A DNA stretch of 57,669 nt, taken from an uncultured Woeseiaceae bacterium (lineage in GTDB: Bacteria; Pseudomonadota; Gammaproteobacteria; Steroidobacterales; Woeseiaceae). The notes beneath the pieces were generated by a model. It had not been told where the DNA came from. It saw only the letters and a list, made by a program, of their open reading frames with translations, and searched no databases. Every line of letters begins with the position of its first letter. Within the stretch, counting starts at the first letter, position 1. The stretch lies in contig CAMYOJ010000020.1 of assembly GCA_947259985.1 (NCBI GenBank), positions 6,413-64,081 on the forward strand. Direction: 5' to 3'. Shown here one piece after another: positions 9,813 through 19,437 of the stretch. A program made the position numbers and the translations under genes.

Positions 9813-11018
9813 ATGGCCGACTGGGACCTGCTGCTAAGCGATGCGAACATCGCCACGATGGCCGCGAATGCGCCTGGATACGGCGAAATCAGCGATGCCG
9901 CGCTCGCTGTAAGGGACGGCAGGATCGCCTGGGTCGGCAACCGGGAAGAGCTGCCCGACGGCGATGCGACCAGGACGCTCTCGCTCGAAGGACGCTGGCT
10001 GACGCCGGCGCTGATCGACTGCCACACGCACCTGGTATTCGGCGGCGACCGCTCGGCGGAATTCGAGCAGCGACTGGAAGGCGCCAGCTACGAGGACATC
10101 GCGAAAGCCGGCGGAGGCATCATGTCGACCGTGCGGGCAACGCGCACGATGTCGGCCGATGAGCTGTTTGCAACTGCCCTGCCCCGCGTCCAGGCCCTGG
10201 CCGCCGAAGGCGTCGCCACGATTGAAATCAAGTCCGGCTATGGCCTCGATGTCGACAACGAGATCAAGATGCTTGAAGTCGCGAGACGCCTGGGCGATGC
10301 ATCAGCAATCGATATCCGAGCCACGCTGCTCGCCGCACACACGGTACCGGCGGAGTACAAGGGCAAGGCCGACGACTACGTCGACCTGGTTTGCGAGGAA
10401 TTGCTGCCCGCAGTCGCCGCGCGCGAACTGGCCGATGCCGTCGACGCCTACTGCGAATCGATCGCTTTCACAGCACCGCAAATCGCAAGGGTCTTTCGCA
10501 AGGCGGCTGAACTCGGGCTGCCCGTCAAGCTGCACGCCGACCAGCTCAGTGACGGCGGCGGCGCGGAACTGGCCGCAAGTTTCGATGCCTTGTCGGCCGA
10601 TCATCTCGAGTACACGAGCGCGGCGGGCGTAATGGCGATGGCCCAATCAGGCGCCGTTGCTGTGTTGTTGCCCGGCGCGTTCCTGACGCTTGGTGAAACG
10701 CAGAGGCCGCCCATCGACGAACTGCGAGGGCAGGGCGTGCCGCTGGCCGTCGCGAGCGACTGCAACCCGGGTACTTCACCCATGTGTTCATTGCGTAATG
10801 CGATGATGCTCGCCAGCCGACTGTTCCGCCTCACGCCACTCGAATGCCTCGCAGGCACGACACGGGAAGCCGCTCGTGCGCTGGGACTCGCTGACGATCG
10901 CGGCACGCTGGAGATCGGCAAACGCGCCGACATTGCGGCCTGGGACGTCGATCATCCGCGGGAGCTGGCTTACTGGATCGGCACGCCACAGCTCGCGGAA
11001 CTGCTGCTGGCGGATTAA
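9813..11018 (+). CDS. hutI: Imidazolonepropionase
   Basis: 401 residues from the ATG at 9813, preceded by GGAG at 9802-9805. Metal-dependent amidohydrolase that opens imidazolone propionate to N-formimidoyl-glutamate. Motifs: DCHTHLVFGGDRSAEFEQRL, KAGGGIMSTVRATR, TIEIKSGYGLD, VKLHADQLSDGGGAELA, SADHLEYTS and VASDCNPGTSPM. Unlike the other hut genes it is on the plus strand, divergent from hutF, so hut enzymes are made from two promoters around a shared operator. It completes the pathway histidine to glutamate plus formate. Confidence 0.95.
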   Translation: MADWDLLLSDANIATMAANAPGYGEISDAALAVRDGRIAWVGNREELPDGDATRTLSLEGRWLTPALIDCHTHLVFGGDRSAEFEQRLEGASYEDIAKAGGGIMSTVRATRTMSADELFATALPRVQALAAEGVATIEIKSGYGLDVDNEIKMLEVARRLGDASAIDIRATLLAAHTVPAEYKGKADDYVDLVCEELLPAVAARELADAVDAYCESIAFTAPQIARVFRKAAELGLPVKLHADQLSDGGGAELAASFDALSADHLEYTSAAGVMAMAQSGAVAVLLPGAFLTLGETQRPPIDELRGQGVPLAVASDCNPGTSPMCSLRNAMMLASRLFRLTPLECLAGTTREAARALGLADDRGTLEIGKRADIAAWDVDHPRELAYWIGTPQLAELLLAD

Positions 11019-11044
11019 ACCCTGCACCGGCACACTACACGCCC

Positions 11045-12271
11045 TTGAACGCCCACCTCCTCCAGTCCCGCAGTTTCATATTGACCCTTGGCCTTCTGAC
11101 GGCCACGGCAGCCGTGACCGTAGACCTGAGCCTGCCCGCGATACCTGCAATGGTCGAGGCGTTGGGCACTGATCTCACGCGCGGGCAACAGATCGTGGGT
11201 ATTTTCATGATCGGCATGGCCGTTGGGCAGATTCCCGCGGGCCTTTTCAGCGACCGGCTCGGGCGCCTGCCGACGCTGTACGCCGGCATGACCCTGTTTG
11301 TGATTGCGGCAACGGCGACCACGGTCGTCAACGACATCGAGATGCTGCTCGCGGCCCGCTTCGTGCAAGGTATCGGCGCAGCATCGGCCGTCGTCCTCTC
11401 GCGAGCCATTGTTCGCGACGTGGCATCAGGCAAGGATGCCGCTCGCCTGATGTCGTTGATGACGATGATCTTCACGGCCGCCCCCGTAATTGCGCCGACC
11501 TTCGGCGCCTTGCTGGTTGCACAATGGGGCTGGCGCGCGCCGTTCATCGCGATCGCCGCATGCGGCTACCTGATGTTTATCGGCATCCGCAGGAACCTCG
11601 TTGAAACGCACAAGCCGGACGTGAACGAGCATCCGGTGCGGCAACTCGTCTCGAGTTTTCGCGAATTCTTCTCGCACCGGCAGAGCGTGTTCGGTTTGTT
11701 GCTGATGATTCTGCCGCCGGCCGGATTCATGTCGGTGATAGCGACGTCCGCAGCGCTTGCGGTCGAGATCTACGGCTATTCGGTGGAAGCCTATGGCCTG
11801 ATCTTCGCCTGCGCAGGTATCTCGATTCTTGTGGGTTCCGCGGTCAATCGGGTGCTCGTATTGCACTTCGACCAACTGCAATTGATCGGCCTGGGCGTTG
11901 CACTGATCTTCGCGGCAAGCGCTCAACTCGCATTCATCGCCTGGCTCGGACACGCGCCGTTCTGGTGGATCTGGACCTGCGTGTGCCTGTTCATGTTCAC
12001 GATCGCGATCCTCATGTCGAACACGATGGTGGTGGCCCTGGATCCGCTGCCCAGGATCGCCGGCGTCGCGTCGTCGATCATCGGCACGCTGCAGAATCTG
12101 TCCGCCGCAGGTGGCGCGCTGCTGGCAGCCTTGATTTATGACGGCTCGGTGCGAAACACGGTCATCATCATGGCCACGATGGGCATCGCGGTAACGGTCG
12201 TCTTCCTGCTCAGGCCGCTGATAGCGCCGGGAGACCTCGTGCATCACCCGGAAGAACTTGCGCGGGACTGA
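11045..12271 (+). CDS. Bcr/CflA-family MFS drug exporter
   Basis: 408 residues with about 12 predicted membrane segments. The N-terminal pattern TVDLSLPAIPAM followed by GMAVGQIPAGLFSDRLGRLP (motif A of major facilitators) and LAARFVQGIGAASAVVLSRAIVRD is characteristic of the Bcr/CflA drug:H+ antiporter group. The start is a TTG at 11045 without a clear Shine-Dalgarno. It begins 26 bases after hutI on the same strand and may be cotranscribed; a role in exporting a hut intermediate is possible but unsupported by sequence. Confidence 0.82.
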   Translation: MNAHLLQSRSFILTLGLLTATAAVTVDLSLPAIPAMVEALGTDLTRGQQIVGIFMIGMAVGQIPAGLFSDRLGRLPTLYAGMTLFVIAATATTVVNDIEMLLAARFVQGIGAASAVVLSRAIVRDVASGKDAARLMSLMTMIFTAAPVIAPTFGALLVAQWGWRAPFIAIAACGYLMFIGIRRNLVETHKPDVNEHPVRQLVSSFREFFSHRQSVFGLLLMILPPAGFMSVIATSAALAVEIYGYSVEAYGLIFACAGISILVGSAVNRVLVLHFDQLQLIGLGVALIFAASAQLAFIAWLGHAPFWWIWTCVCLFMFTIAILMSNTMVVALDPLPRIAGVASSIIGTLQNLSAAGGALLAALIYDGSVRNTVIIMATMGIAVTVVFLLRPLIAPGDLVHHPEELARD

Positions 12272-12292
12272 AGCGAACGTATCGCAATCGCC

Positions 12293-12877
12293 TCAGGGCA
12301 ATCGGGTCAGCGCCGCCGACAGTTCCTTCCGCGACTGCGAGGGCGTAACTTTCGGATAGCCGAACCAGATCATGCCTACGACGAACTCCGTGCCAAGGTC
12401 GATGCCGAGGATCTCGGCAAATCGACGGTCCCGCGTGATAGCACCCGTCGTCCACTTCGAGCCGACGCCCGCTTTCCACAGGTACAGCATGAAATTCTGC
12501 ACGGCGGCGCTGCACGCCGCGTAGTCTTCGCGCTGGCGCAGCTCGTCTTCACTGCGCTTGCAGGTGACGATGAGCCATCCCGGTTTCTCCGACCAGGACT
12601 GGCGCTTGTGCTCGCTAAGCTCCGCGCTTTTCGCGGCCGCGACCATTTTCTTGCACAGATCGAGAATCCGACCGACGGTTTGCGGCCCGGGCAGGATGAA
12701 GCGCCACGGCTCCGTGACATGATGGTTCGGCGCCCACGTAGCCGCTTCGAGGGCTTCCTCGACCAGCTTTTCAGGCACGAGTGTCTGCAGAAAGAGATTG
12801 ATCGTGCGCCGGCCACGCAGCACCTCGGCGAACTCCCTGAGTTCCTGCGTTTCGTAGCTCGGCGCCGGCTTCTTCAT
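12293..12877 (-). CDS. Nitroreductase-family flavoprotein
   Basis: 194 residues of the nitroreductase fold (FMN-dependent NAD(P)H oxidoreductases). Visible features: RGRRTINLFL near the N-terminus, EALEAATWAPNHHVTEPWRF (flavin-contact segment), and the C-terminal GIDLGTEFVVGMIWFGYP. The physiological substrate cannot be inferred. Its ATG overlaps the stop of the upstream ATP/ADP-translocase-like gene by four bases, so the two form an operon. Confidence 0.8.
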   Translation of the reverse strand: MKKPAPSYETQELREFAEVLRGRRTINLFLQTLVPEKLVEEALEAATWAPNHHVTEPWRFILPGPQTVGRILDLCKKMVAAAKSAELSEHKRQSWSEKPGWLIVTCKRSEDELRQREDYAACSAAVQNFMLYLWKAGVGSKWTTGAITRDRRFAEILGIDLGTEFVVGMIWFGYPKVTPSQSRKELSAALTRLP

Positions 12878-14193
12878 TCTGTCCGCCCGTCACCGGGAGT
12901 TACGTCTCCGCCACGATCGTACGCGCGGCCGAGGAATATTCCGGCCGCGGCCCAGACAGCGGCAATGCCGGCGGAGACCGCCGCAACACCTGCCAGGCCG
13001 AGGCCGAGCGTGGCCGTCAAAGCCGTATAGGTCCAGGCCGTCAACACGTCACCGCCTCGGTAGACTACGATATCGATGACGGGTTTTGCCTTGAAGCGTG
13101 TATCGGCATCAACGGCTGTGTACAACATCTCGCGGCCCGGGCGTGTAATCGCGTAATTGCCGGCACGTCGCGTTACCTGCAATCCGATGAGTACCGCAAG
13201 CACGGGGCTCAAGGCAACAACGACCCAGCCTCCAACCATGAGCGCGGGTATCAGGGCGAGCGTCGCCGGCATGCCAACGCGTGTCGCAAGCCGTCCTGTC
13301 GCAAACAACGCCGTCACGAGCGCCAGCGAATTAACGGCGAGGTCGATGCCGCCCCAGATCTGGGCTCGCACTTCGCGGTCGAAATCGCCCAGCATCTTGC
13401 GCAGCTCGAAGTAGATGAACGTGTTCATGACGACGTACAGCAGGATGAACAGGCCGATCGCGAGCAGGTAAGGGTTGCTGACGAAGTTGGTGAACCCCGA
13501 GAACGGATTGCCTGCAAGCTTTTGCTCGCCCGAAAGATCCGCCTGCAGATCGGCATTCCCAAGTTGCTCGCCACGCAGCTGATCGAGTTTCCAGATGATC
13601 GGGATCGGCAGCAACAGCAGGACTGCGGCGATCAGCAACAGGTTGAGCGTACCGATGTCATCGGCGAAAAACGTGGGAATCGACGGACCGACGATTGCGC
13701 CGGCACTCGCCCCCATCGCGATGATGCTGAACAGCCGTTTCGCCTGGTCCTTGTTGTACAGGCCCGACATGAAAGTCCAGAACACGGACAGGTGGTAAAG
13801 GCTGAATACGCTCAGCCAGACATAGTAAGCACGATTGACGTAATCATTGTCGCCGAGCGTGGAACCGATCACGTAAAAGCCGATGAACGTGGCCGCGAAA
13901 AACGTGTAAACACTCGGGACGATTATCCGGAAACGCACTCGTGAGATGATGGCGCCGTAAAGGCTGACGGCGACCAGGCTGAAGAAGAATGTCGAGGTCC
14001 AGAGCCAGCTCAGCTGCTCGTCGGTCCAGTCGGACGACAGCGCGTCGCGGACCGGTCGCAGGATGAAGTACGCCGTCATCAGGATGAACACGAAAGCAAA
14101 CGACAGCAGCGTCGCCGTGAGTTCGTTCGGCTCTATCTTGGTGGCGGCCCTGACTGCGCGCGCGAGCGGGCCGCCGTTACGAGCGTCGCTCAT
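12874..14193 (-). CDS. ATP/ADP-translocase-like (NTP/NDP exchanger family) MFS membrane protein
   Basis: 439 residues with about 12 membrane segments. It opens with EPNELTATLLSFAFVFILMTAYFILRPVRDAL (quoted in two parts: EPNELTATLLSFAFV and ILMTAYFILRPVRDAL), the signature of the MFS group related to plastid and rickettsial ATP/ADP translocases; further family stretches are GASAGAIVGPSIP and GREMLYTAVDADTRFKAKPV. The founding members exchange nucleotides across membranes, but homologues in free-living bacteria have no proven substrate. Four-base overlap with the downstream nitroreductase gene. Confidence 0.75.
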   Translation of the reverse strand: MSDARNGGPLARAVRAATKIEPNELTATLLSFAFVFILMTAYFILRPVRDALSSDWTDEQLSWLWTSTFFFSLVAVSLYGAIISRVRFRIIVPSVYTFFAATFIGFYVIGSTLGDNDYVNRAYYVWLSVFSLYHLSVFWTFMSGLYNKDQAKRLFSIIAMGASAGAIVGPSIPTFFADDIGTLNLLLIAAVLLLLPIPIIWKLDQLRGEQLGNADLQADLSGEQKLAGNPFSGFTNFVSNPYLLAIGLFILLYVVMNTFIYFELRKMLGDFDREVRAQIWGGIDLAVNSLALVTALFATGRLATRVGMPATLALIPALMVGGWVVVALSPVLAVLIGLQVTRRAGNYAITRPGREMLYTAVDADTRFKAKPVIDIVVYRGGDVLTAWTYTALTATLGLGLAGVAAVSAGIAAVWAAAGIFLGRAYDRGGDVTPGDGRTE

Positions 14194-14306
14194 GAGTCCG
14201 GGCCGGGTTCGAAGCCGGCTTCGGGTTCAAAAACGATCGCTGTAAGCATGAGGGTCTCCGTGCCCTTGTTCAAGCACGAAGACTACCATTAGCCAGTAGA
14301 GTTCTG

Positions 14307-14993
14307 CTATTGAGCGACCAGCTCGGCGGCGGCGGTCAGCAGCTCGTCATTTGGCAGGCGGACCTTGTAATCGGCATTCGCGTAGGCAAAGGTGATCTCG
14401 CCTTCCCGACTTATCGCGAACACGGCCGGCACGGGCAGCACGCCGTGGCGCTGCATCGACGACCGCTCGATGTCCTGCCCCTTGTCCAGACGGCGCTGGA
14501 TCGTCTTGTCGGAAGCTTTGAATGCAATTCCCAGGGCGATAGCGGCCTGCGCATTCGCATCCGACAGGATCGTGTAGCCCAAGCCGACGAAATGGCCCTG
14601 AGTTTCGCGACTCAGGCTGCTGTAAAGCAACTCGGGACGGTCCCCGCTCAGGAACAACACATCGATGCCCATTCCGCTGAGCTCAGGCAACACATCCTTA
14701 AGCTCCGAGAGATGTATGTTGCAGAACGGACACCAGCCGCCGCGAAACGAGATCAATACGACAGGACGCTCGAGCCTGCGCGGGTCGAAATCGAAGGACT
14801 CATTATCGACGGTCTCCACCGTGAAGTAAGGCGCCGGATCGCCCGCGACGAGCGGCTTGATTTCGGCTGCGGTGGACGCGACGGGCACGTCGGCATGACC
14901 GTAATGAGTAGACGTGCTGTAAACGAGACTCAGCACCATCGCGATGGCGAGCGAGCCGAGGATAAGAGCGCGGAGGCGAGTGCCGGCGGTCAT
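14307..14993 (-). CDS. Exported peroxiredoxin/redoxin-like protein (AhpC/TSA fold)
   Basis: 228 residues with an N-terminal membrane anchor or signal segment (ALILGSLAIAMVLSLVYS) followed by a thioredoxin-fold AhpC/TSA domain. The redox centre is GGWCPFCNIHLSEL, giving a WCPFC motif rather than the single peroxidatic cysteine context of classical peroxiredoxins; FLSGDRPELL and GVLPVPAVFAISREGEI are typical of the redoxin group. It should act in the periplasm as a thiol peroxidase or disulfide reductase. It stands alone, with gaps of over 110 bases on both sides. Confidence 0.8.
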   Translation of the reverse strand: MTAGTRLRALILGSLAIAMVLSLVYSTSTHYGHADVPVASTAAEIKPLVAGDPAPYFTVETVDNESFDFDPRRLERPVVLISFRGGWCPFCNIHLSELKDVLPELSGMGIDVLFLSGDRPELLYSSLSRETQGHFVGLGYTILSDANAQAAIALGIAFKASDKTIQRRLDKGQDIERSSMQRHGVLPVPAVFAISREGEITFAYANADYKVRLPNDELLTAAAELVAQ

Positions 14994-15118
14994 TAGTGAG
15001 ACTCCATTCGGTTTTAGTAACAGACCGCAGCGTTCGGGGTTTTATTTCAGCTGGTCACGAGAAAGCGGGCCCCGTTGCGCCGAATATCAACGCGGGCAGC
15101 TGCGCGTAGCGACCCATA

Positions 15119-17071
15119 CTACATCGCCTTTTCGAGCAGGTCTTTGCCGCTGATTTCGGTTACGCCGCGAGTGCGGGCCTTGGCCCGGTACATCGCCTGG
15201 TCGGCTTCCCGCAGCAGGCCCGTCAGCGTATTGGCGTTCTCGGGATACAGCGCCAACCCGATGCTGGCAGCACAGCGCAGTGTCTTGTCACCGATAACGT
15301 ACGGCTCTTCGAGACCGTTGGTCAGGCGCTTGGCCAACTTGTCCGCGATCCTGGCGTCGACATCGGGAACCAGGGCAACGAATTCATCACCACCCGGACG
15401 TCCGATAATGTCGCAGGACCGCAGGTTCTTCTTCAGGCGCTCGGCCGCGATACGCAAGAGCTGGTCGCCGATCTCGTGACCGCAGCGGTCGTTTATCTGC
15501 TTGAATTCATTGAGGTCGATGAACAACAGCGCGCCCGTCGCATCGTCTTCGCTATCACGCAGTCTCTGTGCAGCATCACGCTCGAAGCCGCGCCGATTCA
15601 GGATTCCCGTCAATGGATCCGACGTGGCGATCGATTCCATCTGGCGTTCCTTGGCTTTGCGATCGGTAATATCGACAAAGGTCACGGCAATATCGTCGCC
15701 GACAGGCTCGCAAATCATGTGCAGCCAGAGGTCCGCTCCGAGCTTTTTCTGCCTGACCTCGATGTCGAAATTATTGCTTTCGCTCATCGCGGCATCGAAC
15801 TTCCGCACGATGTCTTCGGCTTTGTCGGCATCCATGCCGCTCGTCGCACGCCGGATGATGTCCTCGGCGGGCAGGTCGGTGAGGTCATCGGTATTGGATT
15901 CCAGGAAGCGTCCGGCAGCGGCGTTGGCGAAACTGCTTCGCAGCGATTTTTCACCGGCGTCGAGGTCCTCCCAGCGGAAGCGTATGACGCCGTTGACCGA
16001 GTGATCGATCAGCGTCCGCAGCAACTTCTCGCTGTTGCGCACCTCGCTCTGCGCCTTCTCAACGTCGCTGACGTCACGGAACATGAGCACCTGGCCGCCG
16101 CGCGCCGAGGATCGATGCGTATTGATCGCAGACACCTGCACGTGCAGGAAACGCCCGGTTGCGGTCATCATCTTCTGCGGCTCGCCTGACTCGAGCACGT
16201 CGAATACTTCGGGCGTGTCCTCACTGAACAGTTTCTGCAGCGGTTCGCGCAGCGCGTCCGACTCGGCGACCGAAAGCATCGTCTGCGCGCCGTTATTGAG
16301 CCCGATAACCCGCTGCTGGTCGTCAATCACAACGACCGGGTCCTGCATGTTCTGATAGACAGTCTCGTAAGCCAGTGGTGTGAACTCGATAACTTTCTCG
16401 CCCAGGATCAACCATGCGTAGACGGGCAGCATCGCCGCAAACACGAACGGCACGTAGGAAACGGTGTCCGGACCGAAACCAATGTCGTAAGCAAGCGTGG
16501 CGCTCAATGGCGCGATACAGGCACCGATCATGAGGTAGAGACCTCGGCGGTGCGCGGGAGCTACAGCCGCGCTATGGGTCACGAGCGTAATTATTGCCAC
16601 GCCGAAAATGGCGTAGCTGTAGGGCAGGTGTACGAACAGGAACCACGGTCCCCAGCGCACGGGTCGTGTCAGGAACTCGCCGGCTTCGTTAGCGGCCGGC
16701 AGATACCACATGAACTCGTGGTAGGCGTTGGTGGCCGCCAGCGAGACAGAAATAACGGGAATGATGCTCATTATCGCGAGTGTTCGGGCGGGCGTTTCCG
16801 AACCTGTATACTCGCGGAAACAGACATAAGCCACGATCGGCGCCAGTGCCGTGCCGATGAAATGACCGGTCCTCCCGATCGAGAACATGGCGAAACTGCC
16901 AGACAGCATTTCGACGGCGCCGCCCGCGACCCAGATACTGATGACGATAAACAGCACGCCGATCGGCATGCTGCCGACTTCGCGTTTGGAGGCGACGAGG
17001 CGCGATCCGAGCAGCAGGTAGCAGCCCGCACAGAAGATCAGCAAGATCGATAGCGCTGTGTCGAGGTTCAT
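15119..17071 (-). CDS. Membrane diguanylate cyclase: 7TM + PAS + PAS + GGDEF
   Basis: 650 residues from the ATG at 17071 (MNLDTALSILLIFCAGCYLL). Domains in order: about seven membrane segments like the histidine-kinase 7TM sensor (1-225), a PAS domain (about 230-340, PVVVIDDQQRVIGLNNGAQ), a second PAS (about 350-480) and a GGDEF domain. The active site GGDEF is intact in GRPGGDEFVALVPD, and an inhibitory RxxD (RSCD) lies five residues before it, so the protein should make cyclic di-GMP with product feedback. No EAL domain. Signal unknown; isolated gene. Confidence 0.88.
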   Translation of the reverse strand: MNLDTALSILLIFCAGCYLLLGSRLVASKREVGSMPIGVLFIVISIWVAGGAVEMLSGSFAMFSIGRTGHFIGTALAPIVAYVCFREYTGSETPARTLAIMSIIPVISVSLAATNAYHEFMWYLPAANEAGEFLTRPVRWGPWFLFVHLPYSYAIFGVAIITLVTHSAAVAPAHRRGLYLMIGACIAPLSATLAYDIGFGPDTVSYVPFVFAAMLPVYAWLILGEKVIEFTPLAYETVYQNMQDPVVVIDDQQRVIGLNNGAQTMLSVAESDALREPLQKLFSEDTPEVFDVLESGEPQKMMTATGRFLHVQVSAINTHRSSARGGQVLMFRDVSDVEKAQSEVRNSEKLLRTLIDHSVNGVIRFRWEDLDAGEKSLRSSFANAAAGRFLESNTDDLTDLPAEDIIRRATSGMDADKAEDIVRKFDAAMSESNNFDIEVRQKKLGADLWLHMICEPVGDDIAVTFVDITDRKAKERQMESIATSDPLTGILNRRGFERDAAQRLRDSEDDATGALLFIDLNEFKQINDRCGHEIGDQLLRIAAERLKKNLRSCDIIGRPGGDEFVALVPDVDARIADKLAKRLTNGLEEPYVIGDKTLRCAASIGLALYPENANTLTGLLREADQAMYRAKARTRGVTEISGKDLLEKAM

Positions 17072-17262
17072 TGTTTCCTTATACCGTGTAAAGCGGTCAC
17101 CCGATGTTACGGCGGTGTGGGCGGGCAAATAAGGAACTGCCTCTCAGTTGAATCGCGGGGCCCTAAAAACCGGTCTGGAATGTGGTAAATATTCTGCATA
17201 TAGCGGCTCTTCCGCATGTCCGACGATGGCGTGGGGGGCGGCTTCGATCCTCATATCAGTAG

Positions 17263-18306
17263 CTAGCCCGTCCCGATTTTTTTATTAATGCTCGAGACGA
17301 ACTCGTCCCGACCAAGGGCATCAAGTGCTTCGAGAAAGTGTATTGCCGCACCCTCGCTCTGCAGGGATTTTTCGCGGTAGGCATCTTCTGCAGCGCGTTC
17401 GGCAAGCCGCCAGTAGAGAATGCTAACCGTCGTCGCCAGTCGTGCGCGTACGAGGTCAAAAAGAAGCTCGATTTCATCTTTCTGCAAAGGCAGTGCTGCA
17501 TGATAGGCGGCGACGAAGGGGGCTATCAGCGCAAGCGGCTCGACACCGCGCAGGTAGGACGCGGCGATAGCAACATCGAAGACGAGCGGCGCGTTGACGC
17601 TGTCGCTGAAATCGATGAGTCCGCAAACGCGACGCGATTCATCCAACAGTACGTTCTCGGGATTCGCGTCACCGTGAATGACCTGGCGACGCAGAGAACC
17701 GAGCTTTGGTTCGACGTTGCTCTCAAAATCGTCAATGGCCAGTGCGACAGACCGGCCGACTGTCGTGGAATCGATGTGATGCTGCAGTGCGCGTAACTCC
17801 GTAACGCGCTGCAGGTCCCACAATAATTCCGGGCGCTCGCCCGGATGCCGAAATCCCTGCAATGCAGCATCGAGATTGGCGAGTTGCGTACCGAATTCGC
17901 GCGCGGTGCCGGTATCGATGGCCGCAGTCGAAAGCGGCGTGCCTTCCAGGTAGCTCACGACCCGCAATACGTGCGTCTTTCCATCACACTCGATGCGCCC
18001 TGCACTTTCTCCTGCCACGGTACGAATTACGCGTGGCGTAGCTGTGGCGCCGGCCGCTTCCAGGTGCAACAGGCACGCAAGGTGAAAGTCGCTCACGATG
18101 CGTTGCTCGACGGCACTCGTCACTTTGACGACATACTGCTCGCCGGAAGGTGTTCTGAGGTGGAAGTTCTGGTCGCGCTCGCTAACGAGCGGTTTGTATT
18201 CACCGTCGAGGGCAAACTGTTCGCTAACGGCCCGGCGAACAACGCCTGGAGAGATGGCGGGCGGGTCCGCCGCGACGTTCGCGAATGCTGTCGGAGATGT
18301 CATCAT
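17263..18306 (-). CDS. Aminoglycoside-phosphotransferase-fold kinase (hydroxylysine-kinase-like)
   Basis: 347 residues with the APH/choline-kinase fold. The catalytic loop is VIHGDANPENVLLDES and the metal-binding segment is VCGLIDFSDSVNAPLVFDVA. The N-terminal lobe has NFHLRTPSGEQYVVKV. The arrangement resembles kinases of small amino alcohols such as hydroxylysine kinase rather than true antibiotic kinases. Isolated: a 190-base gap to the GGDEF gene downstream in which I see no feature, and the next gene upstream is divergent. Confidence 0.75.
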   Translation of the reverse strand: MMTSPTAFANVAADPPAISPGVVRRAVSEQFALDGEYKPLVSERDQNFHLRTPSGEQYVVKVTSAVEQRIVSDFHLACLLHLEAAGATATPRVIRTVAGESAGRIECDGKTHVLRVVSYLEGTPLSTAAIDTGTAREFGTQLANLDAALQGFRHPGERPELLWDLQRVTELRALQHHIDSTTVGRSVALAIDDFESNVEPKLGSLRRQVIHGDANPENVLLDESRRVCGLIDFSDSVNAPLVFDVAIAASYLRGVEPLALIAPFVAAYHAALPLQKDEIELLFDLVRARLATTVSILYWRLAERAAEDAYREKSLQSEGAAIHFLEALDALGRDEFVSSINKKIGTG

Positions 18307-18425
18307 CGCGATAGTTTGGCCAATACAGGGGTACCTGTAAACGCTGCCAGAATGGCCAGGTTACGCCGGAACTGTCGATTGGTTCCCGATCTGTTCGACA
18401 TAATCAGTCAAAATTGGCGGCTGTT

Positions 18426-19428
18426 ATGGATCATTTGGCGAAACTCATTACGTCGGCGAGTCCCGGTCCCGGAATCCAGTTCCGCAAGCAGCCTTACGGT
18501 GCCGGAAACCTCCGCGACTTTCTGCGCGACGCAATGGCGCTGGCGAACGCGTCCGTGGAAGGGCCACGTTATATCGTGATAGGCATGGATTTCGACGGCC
18601 AGGGTCGCAGGCAAATCCACCCGGTCGGCGACAAGGACTTTTCAGGCAAGCCTGCCTACCGCACGCTGCTGCGCGACCACATTGAGCCGCCACTCAAAGT
18701 CAACCACGAAGCCGTCACGGTCGATGGCAAACAGGTCGGTGTTTTCCGGATCGGCGACTGCCGGGATCGCCCTTACATGATGCGTGTCGACTTCTCCGAG
18801 GAATTAAGGCGTGGCGACGCCTATATGCGTGTCAATGAATCGGCTATCAAGATGGGTCGTCGGCAGCTGCAGGTGCTGTTCGAAAAGAAGTTCCAGGATT
18901 CCGTGTCCGGAAATCACATCGAAGTCGGGTTTCCGGGGGAGATCATTCACAAGCATCTCCTTCTTGGCTGCCAAAGCCTCGATGAACTGCCTTCCGCAGT
19001 TGCCGCGAGTAAGCTCGAGCAACTGATCAAGATCCAGCTGAACTCCAGGAATACGGGATCGACGTCAATCATGGCGCGGCTCGTCCATGCGAGACTTTTC
19101 GGCTCTGATGACCCTTACGTCAGCCGCTCGCCCGATGAACTGATGCAGGAGATGGAACAGATTCGTCACAAGTACGAGACCCAGGACCGAGAGTTCCTGT
19201 TCGAAACCAATGCGCAACGGATTCAGCTGGTCCTCTACAACCAGGGCCACGAACCCGTTGTCGATGCCTCACTCGTACTGGTATTCCCGAACGACCCCGA
19301 TCTCTTCACCGCTGCGTATCTGTCCGGGGCCCGGCCTGCGAGGCCGCAAGTTCGGCATTCGCTATTCCCTGCAGGGCCGCAACCTGCGCACGCCGGCAAA
19401 AGGCCAGCTGCGCCTGCTGTTCAATTAA
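18426..19428 (+). CDS. AlbA_2 (schlafen-type) ATP-binding domain protein, frameshifted near the 3' end
   Basis: From the ATG at 18426 the N-terminal half matches the AlbA_2 putative DNA/ATP-binding domain (GIQFRKQPYGAGNLRDFLRD, then ALANASVEGPRYIVIGMDFD and YMRVNESAIKMGRRQ). In the starting frame, reading after about 19326 becomes low-complexity Arg/Pro/Ala and runs deep into the opposite LOG gene. Skipping one base in the GGGG run at 19326-19329 restores a sensible tail (GLRGRKFGIRYSLQGRNL) ending at 19428, just before the next gene. I therefore annotate the end at 19428 with a one-base insertion: either a real frameshift or a sequencing/assembly error. Function unknown. Confidence 0.6.
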
Positions 19429-19437
19429 CCGGGTCCG

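Noticed and set aside
17072-17262. Possible small gene or RNA in the 191-base gap between the GGDEF and kinase genes
   Set aside because: No ribosome site with a convincing short frame, no stable hairpin and no promoter of note could be seen.
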